Shown here piece after piece: positions 42,288 to 51,228 of a stretch of DNA of 64,000 nt. The stretch comes from Streptomyces sp. Y2F8-2. GTDB lineage: Bacteria > Actinomycetota > Actinomycetes > Streptomycetales > Streptomycetaceae. Position 1 is the stretch's first letter; each line of letters begins with the position of its first letter. The notes under the pieces are model-generated. The model was not told the DNA's origin, ran no database searches, and was given only the letters and a program-made list of their open reading frames with translations. The position numbers and the translations under genes were made by a program. The DNA lies in contig NZ_BNGS01000003.1 of NCBI RefSeq assembly GCF_014905555.1, positions 434,001 through 498,000 of the forward strand, in the 5' to 3' direction.

Positions 42288-42821
42288 TCAGGACGCCGGC
42301 TGGGACTCCGGTCCTGCGACACCCTGCGTGCCCTGCCGGGCGGAGAGGGCGACATTGAAGCGGGTCAGGAGCGCGGTGAACGTCTCACGTTCCTCCGGCG
42401 CCCAGTCGTGCGTCAGTTCGGCCATGAGTTGGCGTCTGGAGGAACGTACCTCCTCGAGCCGGGACAGCCCGCGCGGGGACAGCTGGAGCACCACCGCGCG
42501 ACCGTCCTCCGGGTGCGAGGTGCGCTTGACGAGACCGGTGTCGACCAGCGGGGCGACCTGCCGGGTGACCGTCGAGGAGTCGATGCCCATGCTCGCGGCG
42601 AGCGCCTTGACGCCCATGGGGCCTTCCTTGTCCAAGCGGTTGAGCAGCAGGTACGCGGCACGGTCCATGGAGTTGCGCACCTGCCCGACCCCGCCGAGCC
42701 GCGTCTGCTCGGCACGGCGCGCGAACACCGCGACCTCGTGCTGCAGCGTGTCCAGAAGACCGGTGTCACCGACAGTGCTCATGTCGGTCATGTCCATCGA
42801 CATCTCAGGTGTTGTGGGCAT
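42288..42821 (-). CDS. MarR-family transcriptional regulator
   Basis: 177 residues. A winged-helix MarR domain occupies about 45-150, with MGVKALAASMGIDSSTVTRQ as recognition-helix region and the wing KRTSHPEDGRAVVLQLS. A Met/Asp/Thr-rich N terminus has several possible start codons. It should be a dimer repressing genes for stress response, efflux or catabolism. It is divergent from ilvA across 146 bp. The drrAB-type exporter lies further downstream, so either could be a target. The ligand is unknown. Confidence 0.9.
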   Translation of the reverse strand: MPTTPEMSMDMTDMSTVGDTGLLDTLQHEVAVFARRAEQTRLGGVGQVRNSMDRAAYLLLNRLDKEGPMGVKALAASMGIDSSTVTRQVAPLVDTGLVKRTSHPEDGRAVVLQLSPRGLSRLEEVRSSRRQLMAELTHDWAPEERETFTALLTRFNVALSARQGTQGVAGPESQPAS

Positions 42822-42967
42822 CGCCGGGGGCTCACTTCGTGCGTGGGGAGCTGGGTTGGGGGACAGGGTACGCGGCCGGGGCGCAGGACGTACCAGGGCT
42901 GTGCAAACCCGTTCCGCGCCTTGGTCACACCCGCTGTGGACGCGCGTGAACTGCGAGACTGGTGGTC

Positions 42968-44197
42968 ATGAACTACAGCACGGCCGACTCCCTGCCGACG
43001 GTGACGCCGGACGACGTCCGGGGCGCCCAGAAGATGCTCTCGGGCGTCGCACGTGTCACCGCCATGGAGGGCAGCAGGCACCTGTCCCAGCTGGTCGGCG
43101 CCCCGGTGCACCTGAAGTGCGAGAACCTCCAGCGGACCGGGTCGTTCAAGCTGCGCGGCGCGTACGTGCGCATCGCGGGACTGCTGCCCGAGGAGCGTGC
43201 CGCGGGGGTCGTCGCCGCGAGCGCGGGCAACCACGCGCAGGGCGTGGCCCTCGCCTCCGCGCTGCTCGGTGTGCGCTCCACGGTGTTCATGCCGAAGGGC
43301 GCCCCGCTGCCGAAGATCAGCGCGACCCGCGAGTACGGCGCGGACGTACGGCTGTACGGCCAGGTGGTGGACGAGACGCTGGCCGCCGCGCAGGAGTACG
43401 CGGCGGAGACGGGCGCGGTGTTCATCCACCCGTTCGACCACCCGGACATCATCGCGGGTCAGGGCACGGTCGGCCTGGAGATCCTGGAGCAGTGCCCCGA
43501 TGTGCGCACGATCGTCGTCGGCACCGGGGGCGGCGGGCTCGTCGCGGGCATCGCGACCGTGGTGAAGGCGCTGCGGCCGGACGTACGGGTGGTGGGCGTG
43601 CAGGCGCAGGGCGCGGCCGCGTACCCGCCCTCGCTGGCGGCCGGGCGGCCGGTGTCCGTCGAGAGCGCGGCGACCATGGCCGACGGCATCAGGGTGGGAC
43701 GGCCCGGTGACGTGCCGTTCCGTATCGTCCGCGATCTGGTCGACGAGGTCCGCACGGTGTCCGAGGACGCGCTGTCCGCCGCGGTGCTGCTCTGCATGGA
43801 GCGGGCCAAGCTGGTCGTCGAGCCGGCCGGCGCGAGTCCGGTCGCGGCGCTGCTGAGCGATCCGGGCGCCTTCGAGGGCCCGGTGGTCGCGGTGCTGTCC
43901 GGCGGCAACGTCGACCCGGTGCTGCTGCAGCGCATCCTGCGGCACGGCATGGCCGCGCAGGGCCGTTACCTGGCCGTACGGCTGCGGCTGACCGACCGCC
44001 CGGGTGCCCTGGCCACGCTCCTCGGGGTGCTGTCGCTGGTGGACGCCAATGTCCTCGACGTGAGCCACGTGCGGACCGACCCCCGGCTCGGGCTCACGGA
44101 GGCGGAGGTCGAGCTGCACCTGGAGACGAAGGGCCCGGAGCACTGCGTGGAGGTCGGGCACGCGCTGCGGGAGGCGGGCTACACCGTCATCGACTGA
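42968..44197 (+). CDS. ilvA: Threonine dehydratase (threonine ammonia-lyase) with ACT domain
   Basis: 409 residues. PLP fold type II enzyme converting L-threonine to 2-oxobutyrate for isoleucine synthesis or threonine breakdown. The PLP lysine is in RTGSFKLRGAY, the glycine-rich phosphate loop is GTGGGGLVAGI, and SAGNHAQG is present. The C-terminal 70 residues (LRLTDRPGALATLLGVLSL) form a single ACT-like domain. That is the shorter TdcB/IlvA-like form rather than the two-ACT biosynthetic enzyme, so it could be catabolic. Start at the ATG encoding MNYSTADSLP. Confidence 0.93.
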   Translation: MNYSTADSLPTVTPDDVRGAQKMLSGVARVTAMEGSRHLSQLVGAPVHLKCENLQRTGSFKLRGAYVRIAGLLPEERAAGVVAASAGNHAQGVALASALLGVRSTVFMPKGAPLPKISATREYGADVRLYGQVVDETLAAAQEYAAETGAVFIHPFDHPDIIAGQGTVGLEILEQCPDVRTIVVGTGGGGLVAGIATVVKALRPDVRVVGVQAQGAAAYPPSLAAGRPVSVESAATMADGIRVGRPGDVPFRIVRDLVDEVRTVSEDALSAAVLLCMERAKLVVEPAGASPVAALLSDPGAFEGPVVAVLSGGNVDPVLLQRILRHGMAAQGRYLAVRLRLTDRPGALATLLGVLSLVDANVLDVSHVRTDPRLGLTEAEVELHLETKGPEHCVEVGHALREAGYTVID

Positions 44198-44235
44198 GGT
44201 CGGGGGCGGTGCCGGAAGCAGTCGGCGAAAATCTG

Positions 44236-44264
44236 TTGAGAGACGCGATACATCGCGTTATGGT
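44236..44264 (+). promoter_or_regulatory. drrA promoter with operator filling the -35/-10 spacer
   Basis: TTGAGA (44236-44241) and TATGGT (44259-44264) are separated by exactly 17 bp. Nearly all of that spacer is the perfect inverted repeat ACGCGAT-AC-ATCGCGT (44243-44258). A dimeric repressor there would directly block RNA polymerase. The leader to the ATG is about 120 bases and contains a GTCACC...GTGAC stem. Confidence 0.65.
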
Positions 44265-44391
44265 GTGTGTCTCGTCACCTGGTACCTCGTCACCTTGTGA
44301 CGGGTCTCGCCCTCAACGCGTTTTGCGCGTACTTTGCCATACCCCTGTCCCCGGCGGCTCGCCGTTTTTTCCGACGACGTGGAGAACTCAT

Positions 44392-45402
44392 ATGCCAGGC
44401 GCCATCCATGCCGAAGGCCTGGTGAAGACCTTCGGCGACGTAAGGGCTCTGGACGGCGTCGACCTCGACGTCCCCCAGGGCACCGTGCTCGGCCTCCTCG
44501 GGCCCAACGGCGCGGGCAAGACCACGACCGTCCGCTGCCTGACCACCTTGCTGCGCCCCGACAGCGGCAGGGCGCTCGTCGCGGGCATCGACGTGCTGAA
44601 GGACCCGGACGCGGTGCGCCGCTCGGTGGGCCTGTCAGGACAGTTCGCCGCGGTCGACGAGTATCTGACCGGCCGCGAGAACCTCCAGATGGTGGGTCGG
44701 CTCTACCAGATGCGCGGCAAGGCGGCGAAGCAGCGGGCGGCCGAGCTGCTGGAGCAGTTCCGCCTCACGGACGCCGCCGACCGCCCCACCAAGACGTACT
44801 CCGGCGGTATGCGCCGCCGCCTCGACCTCGCCGCCGCCCTGGTGGTCCGGCCGCCCGTGATGTTCATGGACGAGCCGACGACCGGCCTCGACCCGCGCAA
44901 CCGCCAGCAACTGTGGGAGGTCATCAAACAGCTCGTCTCCGACGGCACGACGCTGCTGCTGACCACCCAGTACCTCGAAGAGGCCGACCATCTGGCGCAC
45001 GACATCGCCGTCGTCGACCACGGCCGCGTCATCGCCCGCGGCACCTCCGACCAGCTCAAGGCGCGCACGGGCGGTGAGCGCGTCGAGGTCGTGGTGCACG
45101 AGCGCGAGCACATCGCCACCGCCGCCGAGGTGCTGAGCCGCTTCGGCAAGGCCGACACCACGGTCGAGGAGCACACCCGCAAGCTCACGGTCCCGGTCGT
45201 CGGCGGCGCCAAGCTGCTCGCCGAGATCATCCGCGAGCTGGACGGCCGCGGCATCGAGATGGACGACATCGGGCTGCGCCGCCCCACCCTCGACGACGTC
45301 TTCCTGTCCCTGACCGGCCACGCCGCCGAGGAGAAGGCCGAGGAGAACGGCGCGGCCGAGGACCCCAAGGCCCGCAAGCGCACCAAGGAGACCGCCAAGT
45401 GA
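44392..45402 (+). CDS. DrrA-type ABC transporter ATP-binding protein
   Basis: 336 residues of the daunorubicin-resistance ATPase family. Walker A LLGPNGAGKTTT, signature TYSGGMRRRLDLA, Walker B VMFMDEPTTGLD and the switch region LLLTTQYLEEADHLA are intact. The C-terminal region typical of DrrA follows, with a charged Glu/Lys tail. With the membrane partner downstream it should export a hydrophobic compound. ATG with GGAGA upstream. Its stop overlaps the GTG of the permease (GTGA). Expression is probably repressed through the palindrome in its promoter. Confidence 0.94.
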   Translation: MPGAIHAEGLVKTFGDVRALDGVDLDVPQGTVLGLLGPNGAGKTTTVRCLTTLLRPDSGRALVAGIDVLKDPDAVRRSVGLSGQFAAVDEYLTGRENLQMVGRLYQMRGKAAKQRAAELLEQFRLTDAADRPTKTYSGGMRRRLDLAAALVVRPPVMFMDEPTTGLDPRNRQQLWEVIKQLVSDGTTLLLTTQYLEEADHLAHDIAVVDHGRVIARGTSDQLKARTGGERVEVVVHEREHIATAAEVLSRFGKADTTVEEHTRKLTVPVVGGAKLLAEIIRELDGRGIEMDDIGLRRPTLDDVFLSLTGHAAEEKAEENGAAEDPKARKRTKETAK

Positions 45403-46250
45403 GTGCCGGAACCGACGCCGTGCCCGTCGCGGCGCCCGCCAACCCCGTCGTCCAGTCCGTCCGCGACTCACTGGTCGTCGCCCAGCGGAATCTGATTCGC
45501 ATGGGCCGGATTCCCGAGATGCTCATTTTCGGGCTGATCCAGCCGATCATGTTCGTGGTGCTGTTCACCTACGTGTTCGGCGGCTCGATCCAGGTCGGCT
45601 CGTCCAGCACCACCCAGGCCTACCGCGAGTTCCTGATGGCCGGCATCTTCGCCCAGACCGTCACGTTCGCGACGGCGGGCGCGGGTGCGGGCATCGCCGA
45701 CGACATGCACAAGGGCCTCATCGACCGCTTCCGCTCCCTGCCGATGGCACGTGGTGCGGTGCTGACCGGCCGTACCATCGCCGACCTGGTGCAGACGGCG
45801 CTCACCCTCGTCGTCCTGGCGGTCGTCGCCCTGATCGTCGGTTGGCGCACGCACGAGAACTTCGGCAAGGTGCTCGCCGGATTCGGCCTGCTCCTGCTGC
45901 TCGGGTACGCGTTCTCCTGGATCGGCGCGCTGATCGGCCTGTCCGTGCGCACTCCCGAAGCGGCGACCTCGGGCGGCTTGATCTGGCTGTTTCCGCTGAC
46001 CTTCATCTCGAACGCGTTCGTGGACGCGAACCAGATGCCGTCCTTCCTGCGGCACATCGCGGAGTGGAACCCGTTCAGTGCCACCGTGCAGGCGTGCCGC
46101 GAGCTGTTCGGCAACCTTCCCCCGGGCTTCCGGACGCCCGACGCCTGGCCCATGCAGCACCCCGTGTGGGCCTCGCTGATCTGGTCGGTGGTGATCCTCC
46201 TGGTCTTCCGTACGCTCGCGGTCCGCAAGTACCGCTCGGCGACGGCATGA
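45399..46250 (+). CDS. DrrB-type ABC-2 exporter permease
   Basis: 283 residues with six predicted helices of the ABC-2 family (first at about 45-65). It carries the conserved cytoplasmic segment DDMHKGLIDRFRSLPMARGAV and the final motif LIWLFPLTFISNAFVD. Begins at a GTG overlapping the ATPase gene. Together they form a drug- or lipid-exporting pump; the substrate is unknown. A hairpin follows seven bases after the stop. Confidence 0.93.
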   Translation: MSAGTDAVPVAAPANPVVQSVRDSLVVAQRNLIRMGRIPEMLIFGLIQPIMFVVLFTYVFGGSIQVGSSSTTQAYREFLMAGIFAQTVTFATAGAGAGIADDMHKGLIDRFRSLPMARGAVLTGRTIADLVQTALTLVVLAVVALIVGWRTHENFGKVLAGFGLLLLLGYAFSWIGALIGLSVRTPEAATSGGLIWLFPLTFISNAFVDANQMPSFLRHIAEWNPFSATVQACRELFGNLPPGFRTPDAWPMQHPVWASLIWSVVILLVFRTLAVRKYRSATA

Positions 46251-46256
46251 CACCAC

Positions 46257-46288
46257 GGTGGCCTCCGGCGGCTCGGCCGGAGGCCACC
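46257..46288. terminator. Hairpin after the exporter operon
   Basis: GGTGGCCTCCGG (46257-46268) and CCGGAGGCCACC (46277-46288) form a perfect 12-bp stem with an eight-base loop. A second, one-mismatch stem (about 46331-46365) precedes the end of the convergent greA gene. Confidence 0.85.
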
Positions 46289-46401
46289 GGCTCTCCCCGG
46301 GGTGACAAGGCCCCAGGACACGACGAGGCCCCGGGGCGCGCCCGAAGCGCCCAGGGGCCGCGAAGTGTCGGGAGAAGGCTCAGCCCTGGCGGGGCTCGGC
46401 C

Positions 46402-46899
46402 TCAGCCCTGGTAGGGCTCGGCCTTGAGGATCCGCACCATGGCCTTCTTGCCGTTCGGCAGCTCGTACTCGGCGTCCTCGCCGACCTTCTTGCCGTTCAC
46501 CCCCGTGCCCAGCGGGGACTGCGGCGAGTAGGTCTCGATGTCGCCGCTCGCGTACTCGCGCGAGGCCAGCAGGAAGGTCACGGTGTCGTCCTCGTCACCG
46601 TCGAAGGCGATCGTGACGACCATGCCCGGTGCCACCACGCCCTCGGCCGCCGGAGCCTCGCCGACCTTGGCGTTCTCCAGGAGCTGGGTCAACTGGCGCA
46701 CACGGAGCTCCTGCTTGCCCTGCTCCTCCTTGGCCGCGTGGTACCCGCCGTTCTCACGCAGGTCGCCCTCCTCGCGCGCGGCCGCGATCTTGGCGGCGAT
46801 CTCCGTGCGCGCAGGACCAGAAAGGTACTCCAGCTCGGCCTTGAGCTGGTTGTACGCCTCCTGGGTCAGCCAGGTGACGTTCTCGCTGGTCTGGGTCAC
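46402..46899 (-). CDS. greA: Transcription elongation factor GreA
   Basis: 165 residues. The N-terminal coiled coil with an acidic tip (ARTEIAAKIAAAREEGDLRE followed by NGGYHAAKEEQ) reaches into the RNA polymerase secondary channel to trigger cleavage of backtracked RNA. The C-terminal FKBP-like domain includes SPLGTGVNGKKVGEDAEYEL. I use the GTG encoding MTQTSENVTW, with GAGGAG spaced six bases, rather than the longer frame. Monocistronic by spacing. Confidence 0.95.
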   Translation of the reverse strand: MTQTSENVTWLTQEAYNQLKAELEYLSGPARTEIAAKIAAAREEGDLRENGGYHAAKEEQGKQELRVRQLTQLLENAKVGEAPAAEGVVAPGMVVTIAFDGDEDDTVTFLLASREYASGDIETYSPQSPLGTGVNGKKVGEDAEYELPNGKKAMVRILKAEPYQG

Positions 46900-47067
46900 A
46901 GGTGCTCCTCGTCGGTACTTGGAATACAAAGCATCGCCCTACCCAGAAGCATGTTCCTCCACGGGTGGGCGAAACCACGAGCCTAACAATTCACCGGCGA
47001 AAGGGGGAGGACATAAGCCATCAGAATTACGTCAACGCAGGTCAGAGGCTACGCGACACGAGTGACG

Positions 47068-47466
47068 TCAGTCGGCGTGACAGCCCAGCAGCTCCGCCGT
47101 CGTCCCCGGCGCGGTGGTGCGCAGCGTGACGACCTTGTCGATCTCTGTGGCGTGCCCGCCGAACCGGAAGTCCGCGCGGCCCACCTCGGTGCCGTCCGCC
47201 GCCTGGGACCGCAGGGTGCAGTAGCCGGTGGCGTCGGCGTCCTTGCGTACCTCAAGGTGGGCCTTGACCGTGTCTTGCGTGGCCTCGAACGTGATGACCT
47301 GGCCGCTGATCTTGTTCTGGCCGACATAGTGGTACGCGAACCAGCCGACGAGTGCGAGGAGCACCGCTCCCAGCGCACTGCCGACGATCTTGAGCGTGCG
47401 GTCGGCGCGCTCGTCCGAGGAGCGCCCGTAGCGGTCCTCGGGCAGTCGCGTGCTCACCGTGGTCAT
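47068..47466 (-). CDS. DUF4307 membrane protein
   Basis: 132 residues. A charged N terminus (TRLPEDRYGRSSDERADR) precedes one transmembrane helix (about 28-48) and a small extracytoplasmic beta-rich domain with two cysteines (GYCTL and LLGCHAD) that could pair. This matches the DUF4307 family of actinobacteria, usually found beside mca, as here: the mca gene is divergent 158 bp away. Function unknown. ATG with AGGAC spaced five bases. Confidence 0.88.
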   Translation of the reverse strand: MTTVSTRLPEDRYGRSSDERADRTLKIVGSALGAVLLALVGWFAYHYVGQNKISGQVITFEATQDTVKAHLEVRKDADATGYCTLRSQAADGTEVGRADFRFGGHATEIDKVVTLRTTAPGTTAELLGCHAD

Positions 47467-47624
47467 GATCGTCCTCTCGGCCGGGGGCCGGGACGGATGT
47501 CCCGAAAAGGACGTCCGGGGACCGGGCCCGGAATTTTTCGTCCCCCGGTTCGGTCACTATAGAAGCCGCCCATCGCGCCGCATCACACCGGGCGCCGACT
47601 TGCCGACTGACCGAGGATCGAGTC

Positions 47625-48503
47625 TTGACTGACCAACTGCGACTGATGGCCGTGCACGCCCACCCCGACGACGAGTCGAGCAAGGGCGCGGCCACCATGG
47701 CGAAGTACGTGTCCGAGGGGGTGGACGTGCTCGTGGTGACCTGCACGGGTGGGGAGCGCGGCTCCATCCTCAACCCGAAGCTCCAGGGCGACAAGTACAT
47801 CGAGGAGCACATCCACGAGGTACGCAAGAAGGAGATGGACGAGGCCCGCGAGATCCTCGGCGTCAAGCAGGAGTGGCTGGGCTTCGTCGACTCGGGTCTG
47901 CCCGAGGGCGACCCGCTGCCCCCGCTGCCGGAGGGCTGCTTCGCGCTGGAGGACGTCGACAAGGCGGCCGGCGAGCTGGTCCGCAAGATCCGCGCCTTCC
48001 GCCCGCAGGTGATCACCACCTACGACGAGAACGGCGGTTACCCGCACCCCGACCACATCATGACCCACAAGATCTCGATGGTGGCGTTCGAGGGCGCGGC
48101 GGACACCGAGAAGTACCCGGAGGCGGAGTTCGGCCCCGCGTGGCAGCCGCTGAAGCTGTACTACAACCAGGGCTTCAACCGGCCCCGCACCGAGGCCCTG
48201 CACAAGGCGCTGCTCGAGCGTGGGATGGAGTCCCCGTACGGGGAGTGGCTCAAGCGGTGGGACGAGTTCAACCGCGCCGAGCGCACCCTGACCACCCACA
48301 TCCCCTGCTCCGACTTCTTCGAGATCCGCGACAAGGCGCTGATCGCGCACCGCACGCAGATCGACCCCGACGGCGGCTGGTTCCGGGTCCCGCTGGAACT
48401 CCAGAAGGAGGTCTGGCCGACGGAGGAGTACGAGCTTGCGAAGTCGCTCGTGGACACCTCGCTCCCGGAGGACGACCTCTTTGCAGGCGTCCGCCGGCCC
48501 TGA
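47625..48503 (+). CDS. mca: Mycothiol S-conjugate amidase
   Basis: 292 residues. A zinc amidase that cleaves mycothiol conjugates of electrophiles and antibiotics, releasing mercapturic acids for export. The metal-binding HAHPDDE opens the protein and HPDHIM completes the site; it belongs to the PIG-L/LmbE deacetylase fold. The length fits Mca (about 290) rather than the related MshB. TTG start, supported by the upstream AGGA and by conservation from TDQLRLMAVHAHPDDE. It is followed six bases later by a small membrane protein gene. Confidence 0.95.
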   Translation: MTDQLRLMAVHAHPDDESSKGAATMAKYVSEGVDVLVVTCTGGERGSILNPKLQGDKYIEEHIHEVRKKEMDEAREILGVKQEWLGFVDSGLPEGDPLPPLPEGCFALEDVDKAAGELVRKIRAFRPQVITTYDENGGYPHPDHIMTHKISMVAFEGAADTEKYPEAEFGPAWQPLKLYYNQGFNRPRTEALHKALLERGMESPYGEWLKRWDEFNRAERTLTTHIPCSDFFEIRDKALIAHRTQIDPDGGWFRVPLELQKEVWPTEEYELAKSLVDTSLPEDDLFAGVRRP

Positions 48504-48509
48504 GGGACA

Positions 48510-48779
48510 ATGCCTGACATGAGCGCAAGCGTGAGCCTGGCTGTGACGCACCTGGTGCCGCTGGCCGAGGTCGACGAGAACAAGGTCACCCCCGGTGTCC
48601 TCGGCTTCATCGTCTTCGCGGTGATGGCACTGGCCGTGTGGGGACTGATGAAGTCCATGAACAAGCACATGGGCAAGGTGTCCTTCGAGGAGGACGCCGA
48701 TGCCTCGGGCGAGGAAGCCGGGAAGAAGGGCTCGGGCACGGCGGCGGCCAAGGGCACGCCCAAGGCTCAGCAGGGCTGA
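48510..48779 (+). CDS. Small single-pass membrane protein downstream of mca
   Basis: 89 residues. A short external N terminus precedes one helix (about 29-48, VLGFIVFAVMALAVWGLMKS). The cytoplasmic tail turns from acidic (FEEDADASGEEAG) to Lys/Ala/Gly-rich. It begins six bases after the mca stop, so the two are surely co-transcribed; an ATG three codons on is an alternative start. Function unknown. The coupling to mca suggests a role at the membrane in thiol metabolism, but that is inference. Confidence 0.78.
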   Translation: MPDMSASVSLAVTHLVPLAEVDENKVTPGVLGFIVFAVMALAVWGLMKSMNKHMGKVSFEEDADASGEEAGKKGSGTAAAKGTPKAQQG

Positions 48780-48997
48780 CGGCTCAGCAGAGTCGGCGGC
48801 TCCCTGCCCGTCCCCGGCTCCTCTCGCCTCGGGATGAACTGCGCTCCGCGGTGCCGTGAACGGTTTCGGCCGATTCGGCACCGCCGGGCGACACCGCCGT
48901 GGCCGAAAGGCGCCCGCACACGCGAGGACGCCCTTGTGGGCCCGCCCGGCCAGACCGCTGTTCTCCGCGGTGCCCGTCGCCGTGGGAGAGTGGAACG

Positions 48998-51025
48998 GTG
49001 AACCGACTGGCCCATGAGACGTCCCCGTATCTGCTCCAGCACGCCGACAACCCCGTCGACTGGTGGCCCTGGTCGGACGAGGCCTTCGCCGAGGCCCGTG
49101 AACGGGGCGTGCCGGTGCTGCTCAGCGTCGGTTACTCCAGTTGCCACTGGTGTCATGTCATGGCTCACGAGTCCTTCGAGGACGACGCGACAGCCGCGTA
49201 CCTGAACGAGCACTTCGTCAGCATCAAGGTCGACCGCGAAGAACGCCCCGACGTCGACGCCGTCTACATGGAGGCGGTCCAGGCCGCGACCGGCCACGGC
49301 GGCTGGCCCATGACCGTCTTCCTCACCCCGGACGCCGAGCCCTTCTACTTCGGCACCTACTTCCCGCCCGCCCCCCGCCACGGCATGCCCTCCTTCCGGC
49401 AGGTCCTCGAAGGGGTCCAGCAGGCCTGGGCCGACCGGCGGGACGAGGTGACCGAGGTCGCCGCGAAGATCACGCGGGACCTCGCCCAGCGCGAGATCAG
49501 CTATGGCGACACGCGGGTGCCCGGCGAGGAGGAACTCGCCCAGGCGCTTCTCGGACTCACCCGTGAGTACGACGCCCAGCGGGGCGGCTTCGGCGGGGCG
49601 CCCAAGTTCCCGCCGTCCATGGTGATCGAGTTCCTGCTGCGCCACCACGCCCGCACCGGCTCCGAGGGCGCCCTGCAGATGGCGCAGGACACCTGTGAGC
49701 GCATGGCCCGAGGTGGCATCTACGACCAGCTCGGCGGCGGCTTCGCCCGCTACTCCGTCGACCGGGACTGGGTGGTGCCGCACTTCGAGAAGATGCTCTA
49801 CGACAACGCCCTGCTGTGCCGCGTGTACGCGCACCTGTGGCGTGCCACCGGCTCCGACCTCGCGCGCCGGGTCGCCCTGGAGACGGCCGACTTCATGGTG
49901 CGGGAACTGCGCACCCCCGAGGGCGGGTTCGCCTCCGCGCTGGACGCCGACAGCGACGACGGCGCGGGCCGGCACGTCGAGGGCGCGTACTACGTGTGGA
50001 CGCCGGAGCAGCTGAGGGAGGCCCTCGGCGCCGACGACGCCGAACTCGCCGCGCAGTACTTCGAGGTGACCGAGGAGGGCACCTTCGAGCACGGCTCCTC
50101 CGTGCTGCAACTTCCCCAGCAGGAAGGCGTGTTCGACGCTCAGCGGATCGAGTCGATCCGGCGCCGCCTCTTGGAGAAGCGGGCCGAGCGCCCCGCCCCG
50201 GGCCGTGACGACAAGGTGGTCGCCGCCTGGAACGGCCTCGCGATCGCCGCGCTCGCCGAGACCGGCGCGTACTTCGACCGCCCCGACCTCGTGGACGCCG
50301 CACTCGGCGCCGCCGACCTGCTGGTACGGCTGCACCTGGACGAGCACGCCCGCCTGGCCCGTACGTCGAAGGACGGCCGGGTGGGCGCGAACGCGGGCGT
50401 GCTGGAGGACTACGCGGACGTCGCGGAGGGCTTCCTGGCGCTCGCCTCCGTCACCGGCGAGGGCGTGTGGCTGGAGTTCGCCGGCTTCCTGCTCGACCAC
50501 GTGCTCACGCGGTTCACCGACGACAGCGGCACGCTCTACGACACCGCTGCGGACGCCGAGAAGCTCATCCGACGCCCCCAGGACCCCACCGACAACGCCA
50601 CCCCGTCGGGCTGGACCGCCGCCGCGGGCGCGCTGTTGTCGTACGCCGCCCAGACCGGTTCGGAACCCCACCGTGCCGCCGCCGAGCGGGCGTCGGGTGT
50701 CGTCAAGGCGCTCGGGCCGCGGGTGCCGCGCTTCATCGGGTGGGGGCTCGCGGTCGCCGAGGCGCTCCTCGACGGGCCGCGCGAGGTGGCGGTCGTCGGC
50801 CCGGCGCTCGACGACCCCGCCACAAGGGCCCTGCACCGCACGGCACTTCTGGGCACGGCGCCGGGCGCGGTCGTGGCCGTCGGCACCCCGGAGAGTGATG
50901 AGCTGCCGCTCTTGGTTGACCGGATTCTGGTCGGTGATGAACCGACCGCGTACGTCTGCCGTAACTTCACGTGCGATGCCCCGACCACCGACCCGGAACG
51001 GCTCCGCGCGGCGCTGAGCGGCTGA
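48998..51025 (+). CDS. Thioredoxin-domain DUF255 protein (YyaL/SPATA20 family)
   Basis: 675 residues. The N-terminal thioredoxin-like domain (1-165) has the family motif [16 protein letters not shown] in place of CxxC of thioredoxin. A long (alpha/alpha)6-barrel-like domain follows, resembling N-acylglucosamine 2-epimerases ([30 protein letters not shown]). The family is widespread from bacteria to humans and its reaction is unknown. GTG start after GGGAG. The 218 bp before it contain no other gene. Confidence 0.92.
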   Translation: MNRLAHETSPYLLQHADNPVDWWPWSDEAFAEARERGVPVLLSVGYSSCHWCHVMAHESFEDDATAAYLNEHFVSIKVDREERPDVDAVYMEAVQAATGHGGWPMTVFLTPDAEPFYFGTYFPPAPRHGMPSFRQVLEGVQQAWADRRDEVTEVAAKITRDLAQREISYGDTRVPGEEELAQALLGLTREYDAQRGGFGGAPKFPPSMVIEFLLRHHARTGSEGALQMAQDTCERMARGGIYDQLGGGFARYSVDRDWVVPHFEKMLYDNALLCRVYAHLWRATGSDLARRVALETADFMVRELRTPEGGFASALDADSDDGAGRHVEGAYYVWTPEQLREALGADDAELAAQYFEVTEEGTFEHGSSVLQLPQQEGVFDAQRIESIRRRLLEKRAERPAPGRDDKVVAAWNGLAIAALAETGAYFDRPDLVDAALGAADLLVRLHLDEHARLARTSKDGRVGANAGVLEDYADVAEGFLALASVTGEGVWLEFAGFLLDHVLTRFTDDSGTLYDTAADAEKLIRRPQDPTDNATPSGWTAAAGALLSYAAQTGSEPHRAAAERASGVVKALGPRVPRFIGWGLAVAEALLDGPREVAVVGPALDDPATRALHRTALLGTAPGAVVAVGTPESDELPLLVDRILVGDEPTAYVCRNFTCDAPTTDPERLRAALSG

Positions 51026-51034
51026 AACGCCTCA

Positions 51035-51203
51035 TGGAACGATTGGTTCCAGATGGTCGGATTGAGCAGGTGTTCGGATAGATCCCCGTAAGGAACCGGC
51101 TGTTCCGAAACAAGCTATTTATCTGAAGAGCTCCCGGGCTTCACAGTTCCCTCCTAGTCTCTCCACGGTGGCGCGACAGAAGTAACACCCTGTCGCGACA
51201 GGG
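51035..51203. promoter_or_regulatory. Palindrome-rich control region of the glycan cluster
   Basis: TGGAAC-GATTG-GTTCCA (51035-51051) and GGAAC-CGGCT-GTTCC (51092-51106) are two copies of one GGAAC-N5-GTTCC palindrome with centres 56 bp apart. Further on, CCCTGTCGCGACAGGG (51188-51203) is a perfect 16-bp palindrome in the presumed leader. Its CTGTCGCG arm also pairs with CGCGACAG at 51172-51179. Confidence 0.6.
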
Positions 51204-51228
51204 GGTTCGGGGATCTGGGGGGATCTTT

